64,000 nucleotides of DNA from Hirudinaria manillensis (GCA_034509925.1 CM067536.1:584001-648000), one strand, 5' to 3'; positions 12,278 through 23,843 are shown, numbered from the stretch's first letter. Translations and numbers: made by a program. The notes: generated by a model not told the origin, from the sequence alone.

Positions 12278-12453
12278 CCTATTTCCAAAAAAATTGCCCG
12301 CAATAGGATGTACAATTATTTAGATAAATTTAATCATTTCAACAAATCGCAATTCGGCTTCATAAAAAATCATGCAACCTATATGTCTCTTTTACTACTT
12401 AAATCTACTATATCAAATGCTGTTGATTCCGGGAAAATTCTTATTCCGTTATT
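12278..12453 (+). mobile_element. Fragment of a non-LTR retrotransposon reverse transcriptase
   Basis: The plus-strand frame reads PISKKIARNRMYNYLDKF and then KSQFGFIKNHAT followed by LLLL. This matches the reverse transcriptase finger region of CR1/jockey-type elements (P.S..EK....R...L......QFGFR..HST). Only about 58 codons remain, with no ends; a dead fragment. Confidence 0.7.
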
Positions 12454-12643
12454 TATTAAATCATAAACACTAACTGGACCATTTGCATTGTTGTGCATAT
12501 TCTTTAAATTACCTATTAAATTGTTTTTCACCTGTGGTATTCCTAATTAATAGTTTTGTTGACTGCATATTGTTTGCTTTTGTTTCTTGATAGTCTGTTT
12601 AATTAATTAACTTTTTGGGTCAGCGGATGCTTGTTGGCTTGCT

Positions 12644-12844
12644 ATGTATTATCTGTCCAACACTGCCTTCTACATAGCCATGTTCTTGGCCAGTGTGACC
12701 ACTGCAATAACCCTCGGCATCCGCATTTACTTCTTCAATCGGTGCCCCGTTCGCCACTATAAACGGCATGTGATCCCTGCCCAAGATAGGTTATCCCATC
12801 ATCCTCCATATTCCGCTGTCGATCGCTGGTACATCAGGAACTGA
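12644..12844 (+). CDS. Small single-pass membrane ORF of unknown origin
   Basis: A 66-codon ORF with clearly higher GC than its surroundings: MYYLSNTAFYIAMFLASVTT, then a hydrophobic stretch continuing to IRIYFF, then a polar Arg/His-rich tail (PVRHYKRH...). An AATAAA lies near 13048. The composition suggests real or formerly real coding sequence (small membrane protein or element-derived ORF). No family recognised, and no upstream exon proven although an AG acceptor (GGGTCAG) precedes it. Confidence 0.35.
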   Translation: MYYLSNTAFYIAMFLASVTTAITLGIRIYFFNRCPVRHYKRHVIPAQDRLSHHPPYSAVDRWYIRN

Positions 12845-13670
12845 CTCTAGTTACTTTTGACCCTCGACCTTTATGCAATTATGCCATGGAACAATTATAT
12901 GACCAATTGCAACTCTGGAAGATATGGTAATCGGCGCTCACCTTCATTTGTAGGGTAGGGGCACCCTTCAAAGTTTAAGACATCCTTTTGGAAACAAATC
13001 TTTTCCGAGATTATATTATGTAAGTTTGTTTGTTAAGAATTGGTTCAATAAAATACCCTAATTGAATCTCATCCAATGCTTTCACGTCGCCAGGCAGTTG
13101 TTTCTTTAGGACCCCTTTGCTTAAGAAAAGAAATCCACATCGTCAATGTTCAATGCAACGGATGTGCGTACTTAGTGAGGGATTACAACGAAAACGACAT
13201 CTACACGAGATGAATAGGACCCTCTCTCCCCCCACAGAGGGTGGGGAAGCAGACATCGCAAAAGGTGTCCACGTGTTGGAGCGCTTCTATTCAACTGCAT
13301 GTTGATATAAAATATACTATGAACTGATTGATTCTTTTTCGATCAATAAAAGAGATTATTGAGATATTAAGAATATCGTCAGATCCGCAGTAGAGGCACA
13401 AGAGTAAGACTTTTAAAAATGCCATTAATTTCTTGTTCGTAAACGATCAGCGATTGGTCTATTGTCTTTAAGCCACGCCTTGTTGGAATTTTTGAAAGCA
13501 AGCCTCAGCTCTTGAATGAGACAAATAATACGATGTATAATAATTACATAATTATTGACAAATTATGATCAGGACACAAACTTTTTCTAATTAGGACATA
13601 GAATTCTGATTTTTAGTTCAGATAGTAATGGTAATGATAATGATGATACTAAAGATAGCAAGCTGCATAC
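12845..13670. other. Spacer without supported genes
   Basis: Short open frames occur (for example around 13117-13305) but show no domain, splice context or composition that supports coding. No repeat unit recognised. Confidence 0.3.
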
Positions 13671-13769
13671 CACGTGCCACGTTTTCTTTTAATAATTCAT
13701 CGTGTGCTGTCTTATTGTTTGCCTTAGACATCACAATTTGTTTAACTTCTGCATACTTCGACTTCTCCC
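13671..13769 (-). CDS. Possible internal exon, Lys/Glu-rich, unknown gene
   Basis: A 99-nt phase 1-1 exon on the minus strand with acceptor TTTTTAG and donor G|GTATGC. It encodes a charged helical stretch (EKSKYAEVKQIVMSKANN, later HDELLKENVAR). Symmetry and codon pattern look real, but no neighbouring exon could be linked. Confidence 0.35.
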
Positions 13770-14866
13770 CTAAAAACATACTAGAAAATAAATGCAAAAC
13801 TTCACAAAATGAATAAAGTGGCACTCCAAAAAACGATAATCTAAAATTAATCTCATATTTAATGATCAGCGACTGTTCATGTCACTTTTCGAGTGCAACT
13901 TATTAACGAGTTGTTTATCTCTGAACCCATTGAAAGCTAGATTTGTTTTTTTCCTGCTGTCAAAGTGTCAAGGTGCGAAACAATGGCACACCAAGGGGGC
14001 GGTCTTCATGTGCCAAAGAAGGGACATTTTTAGATGGTAAAAATACAAAATTAAAAATGCGAAATTTCGCACAAAAATAAGTTCTTAAAGTTGTAATGTA
14101 ATACTGCCTTTAGCGCTCAGAGGAAGGCAAATCTGGGCCTTAAACGGTTTGGTATGCCACTGGTTTAGATGAAACATTGACTGCTGAAGCAGCTGGTGAA
14201 CAAACAAGTGCAAAATAAGTAACGCAAAGCACCTCTTAACAAGAGATCATAAGTTCGGCTTATGTGGCTGGGTGTCTTAAATTGAGATGAGCTCAATAAC
14301 AGCGAGATCAACGAAGTTGTTATTGAGTAAATGACAATTACAATTCATAGCAATGCCCAGTAATTACCACGATAATTTTTCAAATCCGCCAAATTGTTTT
14401 GTACCTTTAGAGACAAGAAACGTTTTAAAATTTCGAAATGTTATTTCGTCTCTCAAAATATAAAGAGACAAAATAAACTGTACTTTATCACGTTCACCTG
14501 TTATTAAAAATGCCTTTTGCGTACTTGCAATGAATCATTATAACAATAATAATGATGATAATGATAATGATGATATTCTAATAATAACAATCGCTGTTAG
14601 GTCTAAAAGAATGTAAGGACTATCACCTTCCATAAGAAAATAATAATCATGCACAGCCATAAATTTCTAAGGTCATCATCTGATACTTACGTGGCTTACG
14701 GAAAAGCTGGCTTTAGCTACAAATGTTCAGATATAGTGGCTATAGTTCCGGAAAAAAGCGACAAAAGTTCCGCTCTATCTTGGTTTTCTACAATTAGAAC
14801 CAGTTAAAACAAGTTAAGCAGGTTAAAAGAGATTGACTTACTTTTAAATGCATCTCGTTGTAATCC
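13770..14866. other. Spacer with no supported gene
   Basis: No domain, RNA gene or transposon end recognised. Contains a short GAT/AAT microsatellite near 14540-14590. Confidence 0.3.
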
Positions 14867-14964
14867 TCAGCTTTTGAATTCATTCTTTAAGAGTTTTTCC
14901 AAACTCTTACGACCCATGAATTGCGAATATCTGATGACCAACGGACATTTTTCCAGTCGTCCGG
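14867..14964 (-). CDS. Possible terminal exon, unknown gene
   Basis: After a strong acceptor (CAATTTTTGCAG) the minus strand reads GRLEKCPLVIRYSQFMGRKS and continues EKLLKNEFKS to a stop at 14867. Phase 1 start. Plausible last coding exon; upstream exons would lie right of 14964 but none was found. Could be a remnant. Confidence 0.3.
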
Positions 14965-15597
14965 CTGCAAAAATTGTTCATTAACATAACAGGACAGTCA
15001 TCAATCAATTATGCGCAGTATTTTTAAATAAATTAATTCTTTTATCAGTTATCCTTTCTATAATAAAATTATTTATCACTTGTCAGACAATTAATTGCGA
15101 TTTAACTCACCAAATGATGATAAAATTGATAAACAGAAATACCACTTTAGTTTGGAAACAAATAACGGTACTCCAAATCAATGAGATTATCCCCCGAAGA
15201 AAGATCGATCAAAGAACAATTTTAAGTCTAAATTTAAGCAAACGTCAAACAAACTCTTAAGCTGTCTGTCAAAAATGCTGTGCAAATAGAAGATTAAGTT
15301 GCTGTTTTGTAATTGCGTTGATTGCGTCGTTAAGCGACGCATAAAAAAGCGCGGTGAAGAGAGTGCGTTGGCCTGTGTGTGACTCCGGTTTTTTACTAAA
15401 GAAAGACGTGTGGACCCAATTGTACTTATGAATTATGTATTTATATATCATCTCCCTCCCAAGCTTTTCTACTCGATGAAATTCATGTCCTTTTGATGTA
15501 TTGTTCTTGTTGTTTAAAAAATTGTATAAGTCATATCTAGTGAGAGATGCCTCAGTTGTTTGAGTTTACATGGTTATATTATATATCTTATGATTTC
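14965..15597. other. Spacer with no supported gene
   Basis: No reliable exon. A 60-codon minus-strand frame (15451-15269) has no supporting features. Confidence 0.3.
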
Positions 15598-15785
15598 CAG
15601 GGCCAGTCTGTCTAGCGGAAGCTTGCGCTTCCTTAAGACTGACCCTATGAGTTTATTTTAAGTTCATTTGTTTCGTTGTGTTATGTACATAATTGTTTGT
15701 TTAATATTGTACATGTTCAATTTGCTATTTGTTCTTTCAGTTGCTTTGATACCTTAATAAACTCATAAACTCAAAAAAAAAAAAA
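15598..15785 (+). mobile_element. 3' end of a non-LTR retrotransposon
   Basis: The segment carries a short hairpin (GGAAGCTTGCGCTTCC) near 15617, then GACTGACCCTATGAG, a TTAATAAACTCATAAACTC tail and a run of As at 15773-15785. Hairpin plus short terminal repeat plus poly(A) is typical of CR1/L2-like 3' ends. No RT coding remains nearby; a 5'-truncated copy. Confidence 0.6.
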
Positions 15786-15827
15786 GCTGGGGGCACAACC
15801 CTTCCATACCTTGTAGTTTTAATCTCC

Positions 15828-15828
15828 G

Positions 15829-15860
<32 letters not shown>

Positions 15861-15861
15861 C
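15828..15861. repeat. (AAT)n microsatellite
   Basis: About eleven consecutive AAT/TAA triplets directly after the retrotransposon tail; AAT runs are the commonest microsatellite in this window. Confidence 0.9.
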
Positions 15862-15989
15862 CATGCGCTCAGTCCGGCAAAGCGACGAATTATTAAGAAA
15901 TAATTTTTAGATAATAAGATGCTTCACAAAAAGTTACCTATTTTAAACATAAAATATATGACTTAGTAATTTTGAAATTTAAATGATCT

Positions 15990-17510
15990 CTCGCGATTTG
16001 TTTTCTCAACTTTCGCGCCAAATATACATTTTCGGGATTATAAGGAAACCTATTCATTTTACAGGATCCATCTCCGAGTTCCCCACTCGTAATGCTTATT
16101 ATTAACCTATTATTTAGTTTTAAATTTAATTATTTTTTGATTTTCAAAATTGAGAAAAAAGAGCCTATGGGTTATGTTAGAATGTAACTCGACTTGTTGG
16201 CCGAACTCGATTCGCAAAAATGGAGTTCGGTGAGCAATTTCAAATTTACGCCGAAACTACAAAAAACGTTAATGAAAAGATACATGTCTAGGCTTCAACA
16301 TGTGTAAAAATGAACTCTAAACTCTAACGAGAAATATTAATTTTTCGGCCTTAAATGAACTGCGTCGCTTAATTTAATTCAGAAAACTCGCTATTATTTT
16401 AGTCTTTTCGGCCAAAAACTCTCATTTAACATTTGTTAAGTACTTTGAAAAGTATTTCAAAAGCTTATTTATATTAAGATGCATGACATACCTACATTTC
16501 AAAATTATGAGAATGAAAATAAAGCTTTATGTTTCCTAATTTCGTTAATAATAATTTTCAAGTAAAATCAATTTTAGAAAAACATTACTGACAATTAAAT
16601 CTTTATTTTGAGTTATATAATATTAGTTTTGAATAAACTTCATATTTTAAATTAATCAGGCCGGTCCCCGACGAATTGTTTTCAAAACACGCCAGGGGTC
16701 GTCTGTAAAGAACGTTTGCAAAATTGCTCATTTTTACCACAAAAGTTCGCTATTGATAGCAAAGTGAACTTTTTGAAGATAGTTTATCACACGTTTTATC
16801 AAACTTTAGGTTTTAGAATCTTTAGAGTTTCGCGTCCATTTTATATTTTCGAGATTATAAGAAAAACTATTCACTTTAGAAGTCCCAACTTCGGCTTTAT
16901 CATTCATATTTCTTATTATTAACCTATTGCCTAAATTATTTTGAATTTAATTTTTTTCTAATTTTCGTAATTGAGAAAAAGAGCCTATAGGGCGCAAACT
17001 CAAGTCACTGGACTTGATCGCCGAACTCGATTCTCAAAAGTTGCGATGATTTGTTATTTCCAATTTACTCTAAAACCACAACAAATTAGGAGCCGAAAGT
17101 TTGGTATTGGAGAGATATATGATTAATACACAACATATCTGAAAATAGGCCCAGAAAACCGTCTCAATATATTAATTTGAGACTTAAAATGGATCGTGTC
17201 CCTTCATTGAAATTCAAATAACTCGGTATTATTTTTGTCTTTTTCTTCAAAAACTCTTACTTAATGCCTGCTACATTTACTGGAAATGTATCAAAAGCTT
17301 AGTTAGGCAGAAATCTATGACATAAATGAATTTCAAAGTTAATATTGCTGTAATTTAAAGTTTGTTTGATAACTCCGTTATTAATGCATTTGAAACTACG
17401 CCGATTTTGGAAAATATTACTAATAATTAAACCTTTATTTTAAGATATCAATTGCTGATTTTTGTTACAACTCCTATTTCGCAAATTTTAGTTGGTGAAA
17501 TCATTGAAAT
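15990..17510. repeat. Diverged tandem duplication, period about 800 bp
   Basis: The left copy (about 15990-16690) and right copy (about 16800-17510) share a series of phrases in the same order: TTTCGCG..CA, GGATTATAAGRAAA, TTATTATTAACCTATT, TTGAGAAAAAGAGCCTAT, CGCCGAACTCGATTC, an AAAACTC(T) block and a final GGCCGG/AGGCCG-type phrase. No coding frame survives in either. Probably an old tandem duplication of an unknown repeat. Confidence 0.6.
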
Positions 17511-18715
17511 TAGGCCGTAATAGGCAGCTTTTCGAATGTAACAGCTTATAAAAATACAGTTGCTTGATTAGGGAGGGTTCTGGGACTTTTAAAACCTGCT
17601 ATTTGACTGAAATTTGAGTTTGCCCGCAAGAACAATGACGGATAATTGTTTATTTCGGGCACTCAGCCAGTTAGAAAGATGCGAAAGATAAATTCGGGCA
17701 TTAATTATGGTTTTCATATAAAACCCTTACTACTTGTGCAATTACTCATTGAATATTTTCTCCTGGATTAATCAGTTAATTTCTAAATAGCAATTAAATC
17801 ATTTACATATGTTAAAATATCTTATATTCCCCCAAAGTTATTATCATTTTAAAATCTTGGAGCTAAAATACTTAAAATACTTTAAAATATTTTTAAACAA
17901 TGGCTATCATTGAGCCTGATTCATTCATGAACTCAAACACTTCAAAATGGATAACTGATATTTCTCATTGTACAAAAAACAATTCAAATTCTGCTGTGAT
18001 TTGAATATCTAAACTAAATTATCAACCAGAATTTCTTGCTACTAATAACAGTAGTACTACAACCAAGTTTTAATCCCAATGAGATTACAGATTCTCACTT
18101 AGCAAAACATTTACTGAATTCCATCTTACTTGAATCTAACACTAATTTAATGGGCTGCTTGGCTGTGATTGGCTCTCAACTTCATGATGTAAACTTCAAT
18201 CAACAAATGTTAACTTGGCAAAAGGCTTGCATCTTTACATATAATATTCAAAAACTTTATCTATGCCAACTCTGCCTTACTTTGTTTTCACTTACAACCA
18301 ATCTATGTGAATCATCTGCATTACTTGATATTCTGATTCACAAATCCACATGACTATATTTTCTAAATTTCCAAATACAATGGTTAAGTCTTTTAAGTTG
18401 TCAGCCTAGTAACAATGAGAGAAAACTTAGTGAATCAAAAATCCCCCTCTATTGTAATTTAAAATTTACAATTTAGGCTAAATTCTGTTTTAATAATCTA
18501 GATGTTAAATTATAAAATGAATATTTACTCATATAACCATATTTAAAATGTTTCGAAATTTGTATCGAAAATGACATCAAATTGTGGATTTATGCCTAAT
18601 TTATTTATTTAAAATGTAAATAATTCAAAGTTTTGTTTGTGCTGAAATGGAATTTGGAAATTTATTTTAATATTTAGAATATGTCCAATGTCCGATTAAA
18701 AAATCAAATTAATTA
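17511..18715. other. Spacer with one unexplained 105-codon frame
   Basis: A plus-strand frame at 18036-18353 (starts MLLITVVLQPSFNPNEITDS) is open but has ordinary AT-rich composition, no splice support and no recognised domain. Treated as probably non-coding. Nothing else seen. Confidence 0.3.
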
Positions 18716-18787
18716 AAAAAAAAAAAAAAAAATAATAATAATAATAATAATAATAATCATCATCATCATCAGCATCATCATCATCAT
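18716..18787. repeat. Poly(A) followed by (AAT)n and (CAT)n
   Basis: A run of As, then AAT triplets, then CAT triplets. The A-run may mark a retroelement 3' end. Confidence 0.85.
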
Positions 18788-18828
18788 ATGGTGAAAATTG
18801 GTATTGGTTTAAAAATGGTGATGGTGAA

Positions 18829-18903
18829 AACCCTAACCCTAATTGCTAACCCTAGATCATAACACTAGGTCTTAAATCTAAGTGATAACACTAACCCTAA
18901 CCC
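18829..18903. repeat. Degenerate interstitial telomere-like repeat
   Basis: Several CCCTAA units (AACCCTAACCCTAATTGC near 18831 and CACTAACCCTAACCC near 18890) separated by imperfect units. CCCTAA/TTAGGG is the common animal telomere motif; this small interstitial array is probably a repair scar or element tail, not a chromosome end. Confidence 0.6.
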
Positions 18904-19350
18904 GCATTCGGGGGATCATTCGTCGGAAGATGTTATAATCTTGCAGCTGCGGCGTCATAGCCGATCTAGGTTCCTGATCTGTGTACGTCCGATTGGCTGG
19001 TGGAGATTGAATCCATGGTTTGTGCTTCGGAAATATGAATCTTCTATTCCGAATGAACTTTTGACCGCTGTCGCCACTCTGTACCTCCGGGATCTCTCGT
19101 TCGCCTGTATTTCTCCTTTCCTCCCCATTGTCACTCCTAAATCTTGGACTTTTCCTGAACCTGTTTTTCCTGTTGTAATTGCTTTCTGGTTTATGAGTTT
19201 CTGCAACATTTTGCATAATGATTTGTTTGCCACAGGATGAGCACTGCTTGCCACACGCCGGGCATTTCTTTGGTGGATGCCTTTCTCCACAGTTTCCATA
19301 AGTATTCTTGGAGGACGCACGACCGCTGTGGTCCTTTGAAGGGTTGACAA
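18878..19350 (-). pseudogene. Decayed retroelement gag-like fragment with zinc knuckles
   Basis: On the minus strand a frame reads CGERHPPKKCPACGKQCSSC, a double CCHC-like knuckle as in Gag proteins of LTR elements. The frame then shifts: the residues expected to complete the second knuckle are in another frame near 19215. A basic, proline-rich stretch follows down to about 18880. No protease or RT is adjacent. A dead fragment. Confidence 0.6.
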
Positions 19351-19480
19351 TCTAAGGTGAAAGCGTTGAAAATTGGACGAACTTCAGGTATCAGAAAGCT
19401 CAGAAGCAGCGCGATCTTGATACTCTGTCTTTCGCAGAGACTCTGTTTCCGTCAAATGTATCCGAACCATTTAGATAAAT

Positions 19481-20207
19481 GTGAAGTCTGACATTCCAGA
19501 ATGTGTTTTGAGGTTTGATATTCCTAACAGCACCTGTTCCCAATCTATTTTGATGAATTTGGTCAAAAGATGCCTCGCCTTGCCTTAGTTGTTTGTTGTA
19601 TGCGATAGTAAAAAGAAGTGCTAGGCCATAAATCAGAATTTCCAATTTACTAGGACTGGGAGATTAATTGAGTAATTAATTTACAACATTGTCGAAATTT
19701 AAAGTTTTTTTTTTTTATTTATTTATTTATTTCTCAACAAATTGAAGGGTCATCCAATGACCACTAACACACATTTGAATAAGTACAGCAAATTGAGCGT
19801 AAATAAAGTGCAGAAGCAAGCTTAAATTGATAGGTATTTGTTGAAGTCAGTAGTCGAGATGCAGGATTTAAATCGGGATAAAGTTGAGGAGTTTATTATA
19901 TCAAGGGGTAAGGAGTTCCAGGGCTTGATGATCCGGTTGGTGAAAAAGTTCTGCCTGTGACTGGTGAGACACTTCTCTTGGCGTAGACGAAGGGGATGAC
20001 CACGGGTTCTGTAAGTTAGAAATGTAGGGAACTCTGGAATCTTGCATATAGTTTGGCCGTGGATTATTTTGTAGCATAGGCATAAGTCACAGATGAGGCG
20101 ACGATGTTCGAGTGTTTTGAGTCCGAGTTGTTTTAGTCTGTTGGGGTAGGGCAGAGCTCTGAGACCAGGAATCATTCTTGTTGATAAGTTATTTCACTTA
20201 AAATGCA
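19481..20207. repeat. Repeat S, copy interrupted by a CR1-like insertion
   Basis: 19481-19704 and 20184-20207 together match the uninterrupted copy at 11879-12124. The intervening DNA is a minus-strand non-LTR retrotransposon tail, so this copy is older than that insertion. Confidence 0.75.
19705..20183 (-). mobile_element. 5'-truncated CR1-like LINE, RT C-terminal part
   Basis: The minus-strand 117-codon frame (20175-19822) contains NRLKQLGLKTLEHRRLICDL followed by CYKIIHG and, later, FTNRIIKPWNSLP and the ending STTDFNKYL. This is the characteristic tail after the RT domain of CR1/jockey elements (LKELGL.TLE.RR...DL...YKI..G; R....WN.LP). It ends in a T-rich run at 19706-19733 on the plus strand (its poly(A)-like tail). 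It is inserted in repeat S. Confidence 0.85.
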
Positions 20208-20234
20208 TATAAAATATTTATTTACAAAAATCGT

Positions 20235-21006
20235 TCATTCATCAACATTTAATTTTGATTTTCGACATCCAGCTCTATCTTTGGCATTCCCAAACCATTT
20301 GCAAAACCTATCCTCCAAATCGTGAATGGCAGAGTTTGATGTGTTTGGATTCTTCTTCACTTCACCTGATTAAGATAAGTAGCATATGGTTCAATACTAT
20401 AAAATATATGACATTAAAGCTATGTGACTAACCAAACTCAACTTTCATCATCTCAGATTGTCCAAAGGCATTTTTGCCATACTGCCCCATGAGGCTAAAT
20501 GATTGGGCCATATCCTCAGTCAGAAGCTGCTTCAATTATCTTTTATTGTTGTATCTAGGTAGTAGCTCCCATTGATACATAAAGCAGAAATCTAAATAAA
20601 AAATGAAAAATTGTTAAACAAATACTAAAATTTTACCCTTATACTAATCAAATGAGATTTTATCACAGCGTCCTGTAAAAGGTCCTCGAAGACTAAAAAT
20701 GCAGTCATCTCAAATAGGGAGATGCACTCCTTCTGGAAAATCTGCATTTTCAATCACATTGCCTTTCTCAAGGTTTTGAATCTTCATGAACATCAAGTTA
20801 TTCGTTTTTCTCAGACTTTCAAGAATTGAAATAATCTTTTTAACAGCCTTATTCCAAATATGTTTTAGCAATATATCAAGAATGAATGTGAATTTGTTCA
20901 ATAACATTACAATGTTGCTTAACTCACTTTTTTGTAAATGGCAAATGCAATCTTTTGAAATGTGAGAAGGTTGTTTCAGTAAAACTACAACACAATTGTA
21001 TCGCAT
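20235..21006 (-). pseudogene. DUF4806-like pseudogene
   Basis: Minus-strand exons about 21006-20710, 20594-20433 and 20365-20235. The last two read LLTEDMAQSFSLMGQYGKNA ahead of FGQSEMMKVEF, then SAIHDLEDRFCKWFGNAKDR and AGCRKSKLNVDE, joined in phase 1. This resembles the C-terminal DUF4806 domain (a K.aF segment, then a W..NA.dR.g.r segment). Stops interrupt the reading: TAG after HLPI at 20710 and TAA just upstream of LKQLLTED. The upstream frame is helical (LDILLKHIWNKAVKKIISIL). Family assignment is from memory of the motif. Confidence 0.5.
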
Positions 21007-21099
21007 CGGTATAAGATTGTTTGTATGATCTAATTATAAAAGATCTCTGGATACCTGGATCTTCGCTTTCCAATGTTTGGAGTGCCTTCCACTCGTCAT

Positions 21100-21360
21100 C
21101 CTTGTTTGTGCGAAAATGTTACTTCAATATTTCGATATAACTTTCAAAGACCTTTCCGAAAATCTTTAATTAAATTATAGCGGATTGGTATAAAATTTGC
21201 TATAACTTTTTTATATAAGCTTCAAACAATGGAAAGAGAAGATGTGAGCAGTTAAGAAGCAAAATTTAAAAAAATTATAGAGTGCCTGTACTGGTCTGCT
21301 ATAACTGTGTTATAGATTTTCTGAAAGGTCTTTGAAAGCACTATTGAAATATTAGTTCTT
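21100..21360. repeat. Repeat R, copy at the left breakpoint of relic F
   Basis: Contains the R phrases CTTCAAAC.ATGGAAAGAGAAGATGTGAGCAGT, AAAAAAATTATAGAG, TGTTATAGATTTTCTGAAAGGTCTTTGAAAG and CTATTGAAATATTAG. The same series is present, repeated, at 49921-50520. It ends at about 21355, exactly where homology of relic F to the gene A/B 3' region begins. Confidence 0.7.
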
Positions 21361-21595
21361 AACGATGAGTTTTAATTGAACTAGCTTTTGCTTCAATACT
21401 AATATAAATTGAAAACTAATACATATCCATTACTAATATGCATTCAAAACACCACATAAAAGTCATTGTTGAATCCTAAGACAATCATTCTTTTTCAATA
21501 TTAAAGTACAGCATTGTTTACATTTGTTATAAAATATCCTTCATATGAATGTTGTCCCTTTTTATGATTCTCCTAAAACCTTCACAATGACTTAG

Positions 21596-22280
21596 GAAAC
21601 TTGCTTCATGACTATTCGGACATTGTTACATGAAGAAAAGTGCAGGCAAATTATTCAAGGTAAGGCCGTGAATTAAGCCATGAAATGCCATTTTTAATAA
21701 TTGCAGTCTGACCTAAGAATTTTATTATCACGTTTTGTTGTTGTTGGTAGTGTATTTATTGTGATGTGATTCATCTTTTGAGAAGACAATAAACTGGTGA
21801 TGTAAGATTGTTTGCAATGATATAATCAACGATGCACAGGCTAACTTGGCATATTTTATAAAACAATTACAAATCATTGCCGAATCAACTATCGGGTCTC
21901 CACCCCTGAATGTCGTTAGATGCATGTTCATTATAATATGACAGCTCAAATGAGTGCCTTCACAAACTTGTTAGGATAAATGAGTCCCTCAGAAGATCAG
22001 CTAATTTAAATTTTTAAATTTTTAATTTCAATCTTGAAAGTGAATGCATCAGGTTTATTGATTTCAATTAGTTATTATTTCCATCATTTGATATTTTCAC
22101 ATTGACCTCTTGTTCAAATCTGTTAAATCTTCATCTTTTAAATATTAAAGATTTATTTTTATAAGCAAACATTAATACAATAAAAATCTTGATTCCATTT
22201 AATATTTTGAAACAGAGTTAGAATCTTTAAAAGTAAGGAAGAGGCAGAAGCACAATGTGAACAAAGACAAGGACATTTAA
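21596..22280 (+). pseudogene. Relic F: last two exons of a receptor-synthase paralogue
   Basis: Exon 21596-21659 (64 nt, TCFMTIRTLLHEEKCRQIIQ) and exon 22216-22280 (ELESLKVRKRQKHNVNKDKD then I, stop) match the final two coding exons of genes A and B in size, phase and splice sites. The non-coding DNA from about 21360 onward also matches the 3' part of gene B (from about 46495). All upstream exons are missing; repeat R abuts instead. A truncated copy left by the process that made the array. Confidence 0.75.
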
Positions 22281-23749
22281 CATCAACAGCAGTTGAAATG
22301 CTTTGCTTCACATTTGAAAGTCAATTCATGACGTGATAATATGTAACAGTTTAAATTCTGATTATTGTTGCCATTTTTCTTAAACTTATCATTTTTAGAA
22401 GAGCTTTTAAAGAGCTGCAAGATAGTCCATTTTTAGTTGTTATTTTTTTTATATCATTTTAAATGTTTGTTTCAAAGTATCCATTAAATCTCCTGATTAA
22501 TATGCCTTGGCCCTTTTATGATCATCGCTCACTTACCAAAGAGAAGAGACCTTAGATGGGCTGTTGCTGAAATCCCAAGTGCCACTGACAATGCTGACTT
22601 TCCTCTTCTCATAATAATTATATTATAATTAAATAATTATAGCTCTTAGATCTAAACATGATTATTTAGATAATATTTTCCTCTACATTTCCTTCCAATT
22701 ATTCTCAACTTGAGGAAAAATAAAGTTTTTCTGTCAGAAGGTGTTTCTTGTGCATTTCTCAATGACTGAGTGGATTTAATAATAATGTTCATTTTAAGCC
22801 ATATAAGTATTTGATTTGTAAAATGTTAATTACATAATAAATTTGAGTGTTATTACGATCTTTAAATGTTGTTCTGTCATCATTTCTGATATTTTTGAGA
22901 GAGTAGCATTGATTCTCGAGATTTTTGCTTGGCAAATGCTATTAACATTAACTGCAAATTCGAATGTATAGCCTACCCTACTTCTAGTTTATATCGCGTT
23001 ATTAATAGATGGTAAAATTTACACATTTTCTCGATGCTATTTCTAATCTAACATTTAAAGTGATTCCATTACTTTACAAATAGTTATAGTAATAATAATT
23101 AATATTATTTATATAATAATAACCCCAGATAAGGGAAACTTGTTATCATATCTTGTGGTCCAGAAATTATTTTAAGGTTTAATTTTAAATTTAAATTGAT
23201 CTCTTTGAGGATAAATTTAGGTTAAGAATTCCTTGCGCAGACGTCTAGTGGAGTGATGATGCGTGACTCCAGGCAGACGATTAGAAGCGCTCGGACTTCT
23301 AGGTCGACTTGGTATGGTTATGGTGCTTATGCAGAGTCTGCATTACATATTACTGTATGTGGTTTGTGATGTTCAATTTAATTAATTAGTTACAAATAAT
23401 ATGTCGAGTTTCTTTTCGTCGTCAGTCTTGAAACTGAACAATAAGTTCGATTAGACTGGGATTCATGATTCTGCGTAGGAGTTGATCAGAGACGTTTAAA
23501 GTGAGTGTTTTGGTTATTTGCAATTTATTATTTTTAATAATTTAATTTTTAATTTTAGATAAATTTTCATTAATAAAACCAACAAATTTATCTGATTACT
23601 TAATTTGATTACTATATATTAATATATAATCCATTTGATTATTAAATAATTAATTTCTATGATTTAACCTTCACGAATTAAATTAAGTGTGCGCCTCATT
23701 TGTGCAACTACATTAAAAAAATTGGGAATTCCAATGGTGAGCAGTCAAG
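22281..23749. other. Intergenic region between relic F and gene A
   Basis: No exon, RNA gene or repeat recognised. The first few hundred bases still match the downstream flank of genes A and B. A slightly GC-richer patch at 23225-23480 has no identified content. Confidence 0.4.
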
Positions 23750-23843
23750 CGTAGCGTGTCGAATTATACCTGTCTTAAAACGATCGACATCTCTCTCTCA
23801 TAATGTAGAAGCATTTTTATTAATAAAGTGCTTTGAACACAGT
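23750..23843 (+). promoter_or_regulatory. Conserved upstream module of gene A
   Basis: Matches the minus-strand module upstream of gene C (4733-4820): GTGTCGAATTATACCTGTCT, AAAACGATCGACAT, GTAGAAGCA, TTATTAATAAAGTGCTTTGA. It lies about 115-210 bases before the gene A start codon, consistent with promoter/5' UTR. Genes B and E have a different upstream sequence. Confidence 0.5.

Noticed and set aside
18829..18903. Chromosome end (telomere)
   Set aside because: Only a few degenerate CCCTAA units with unique sequence on both sides; an interstitial trace.
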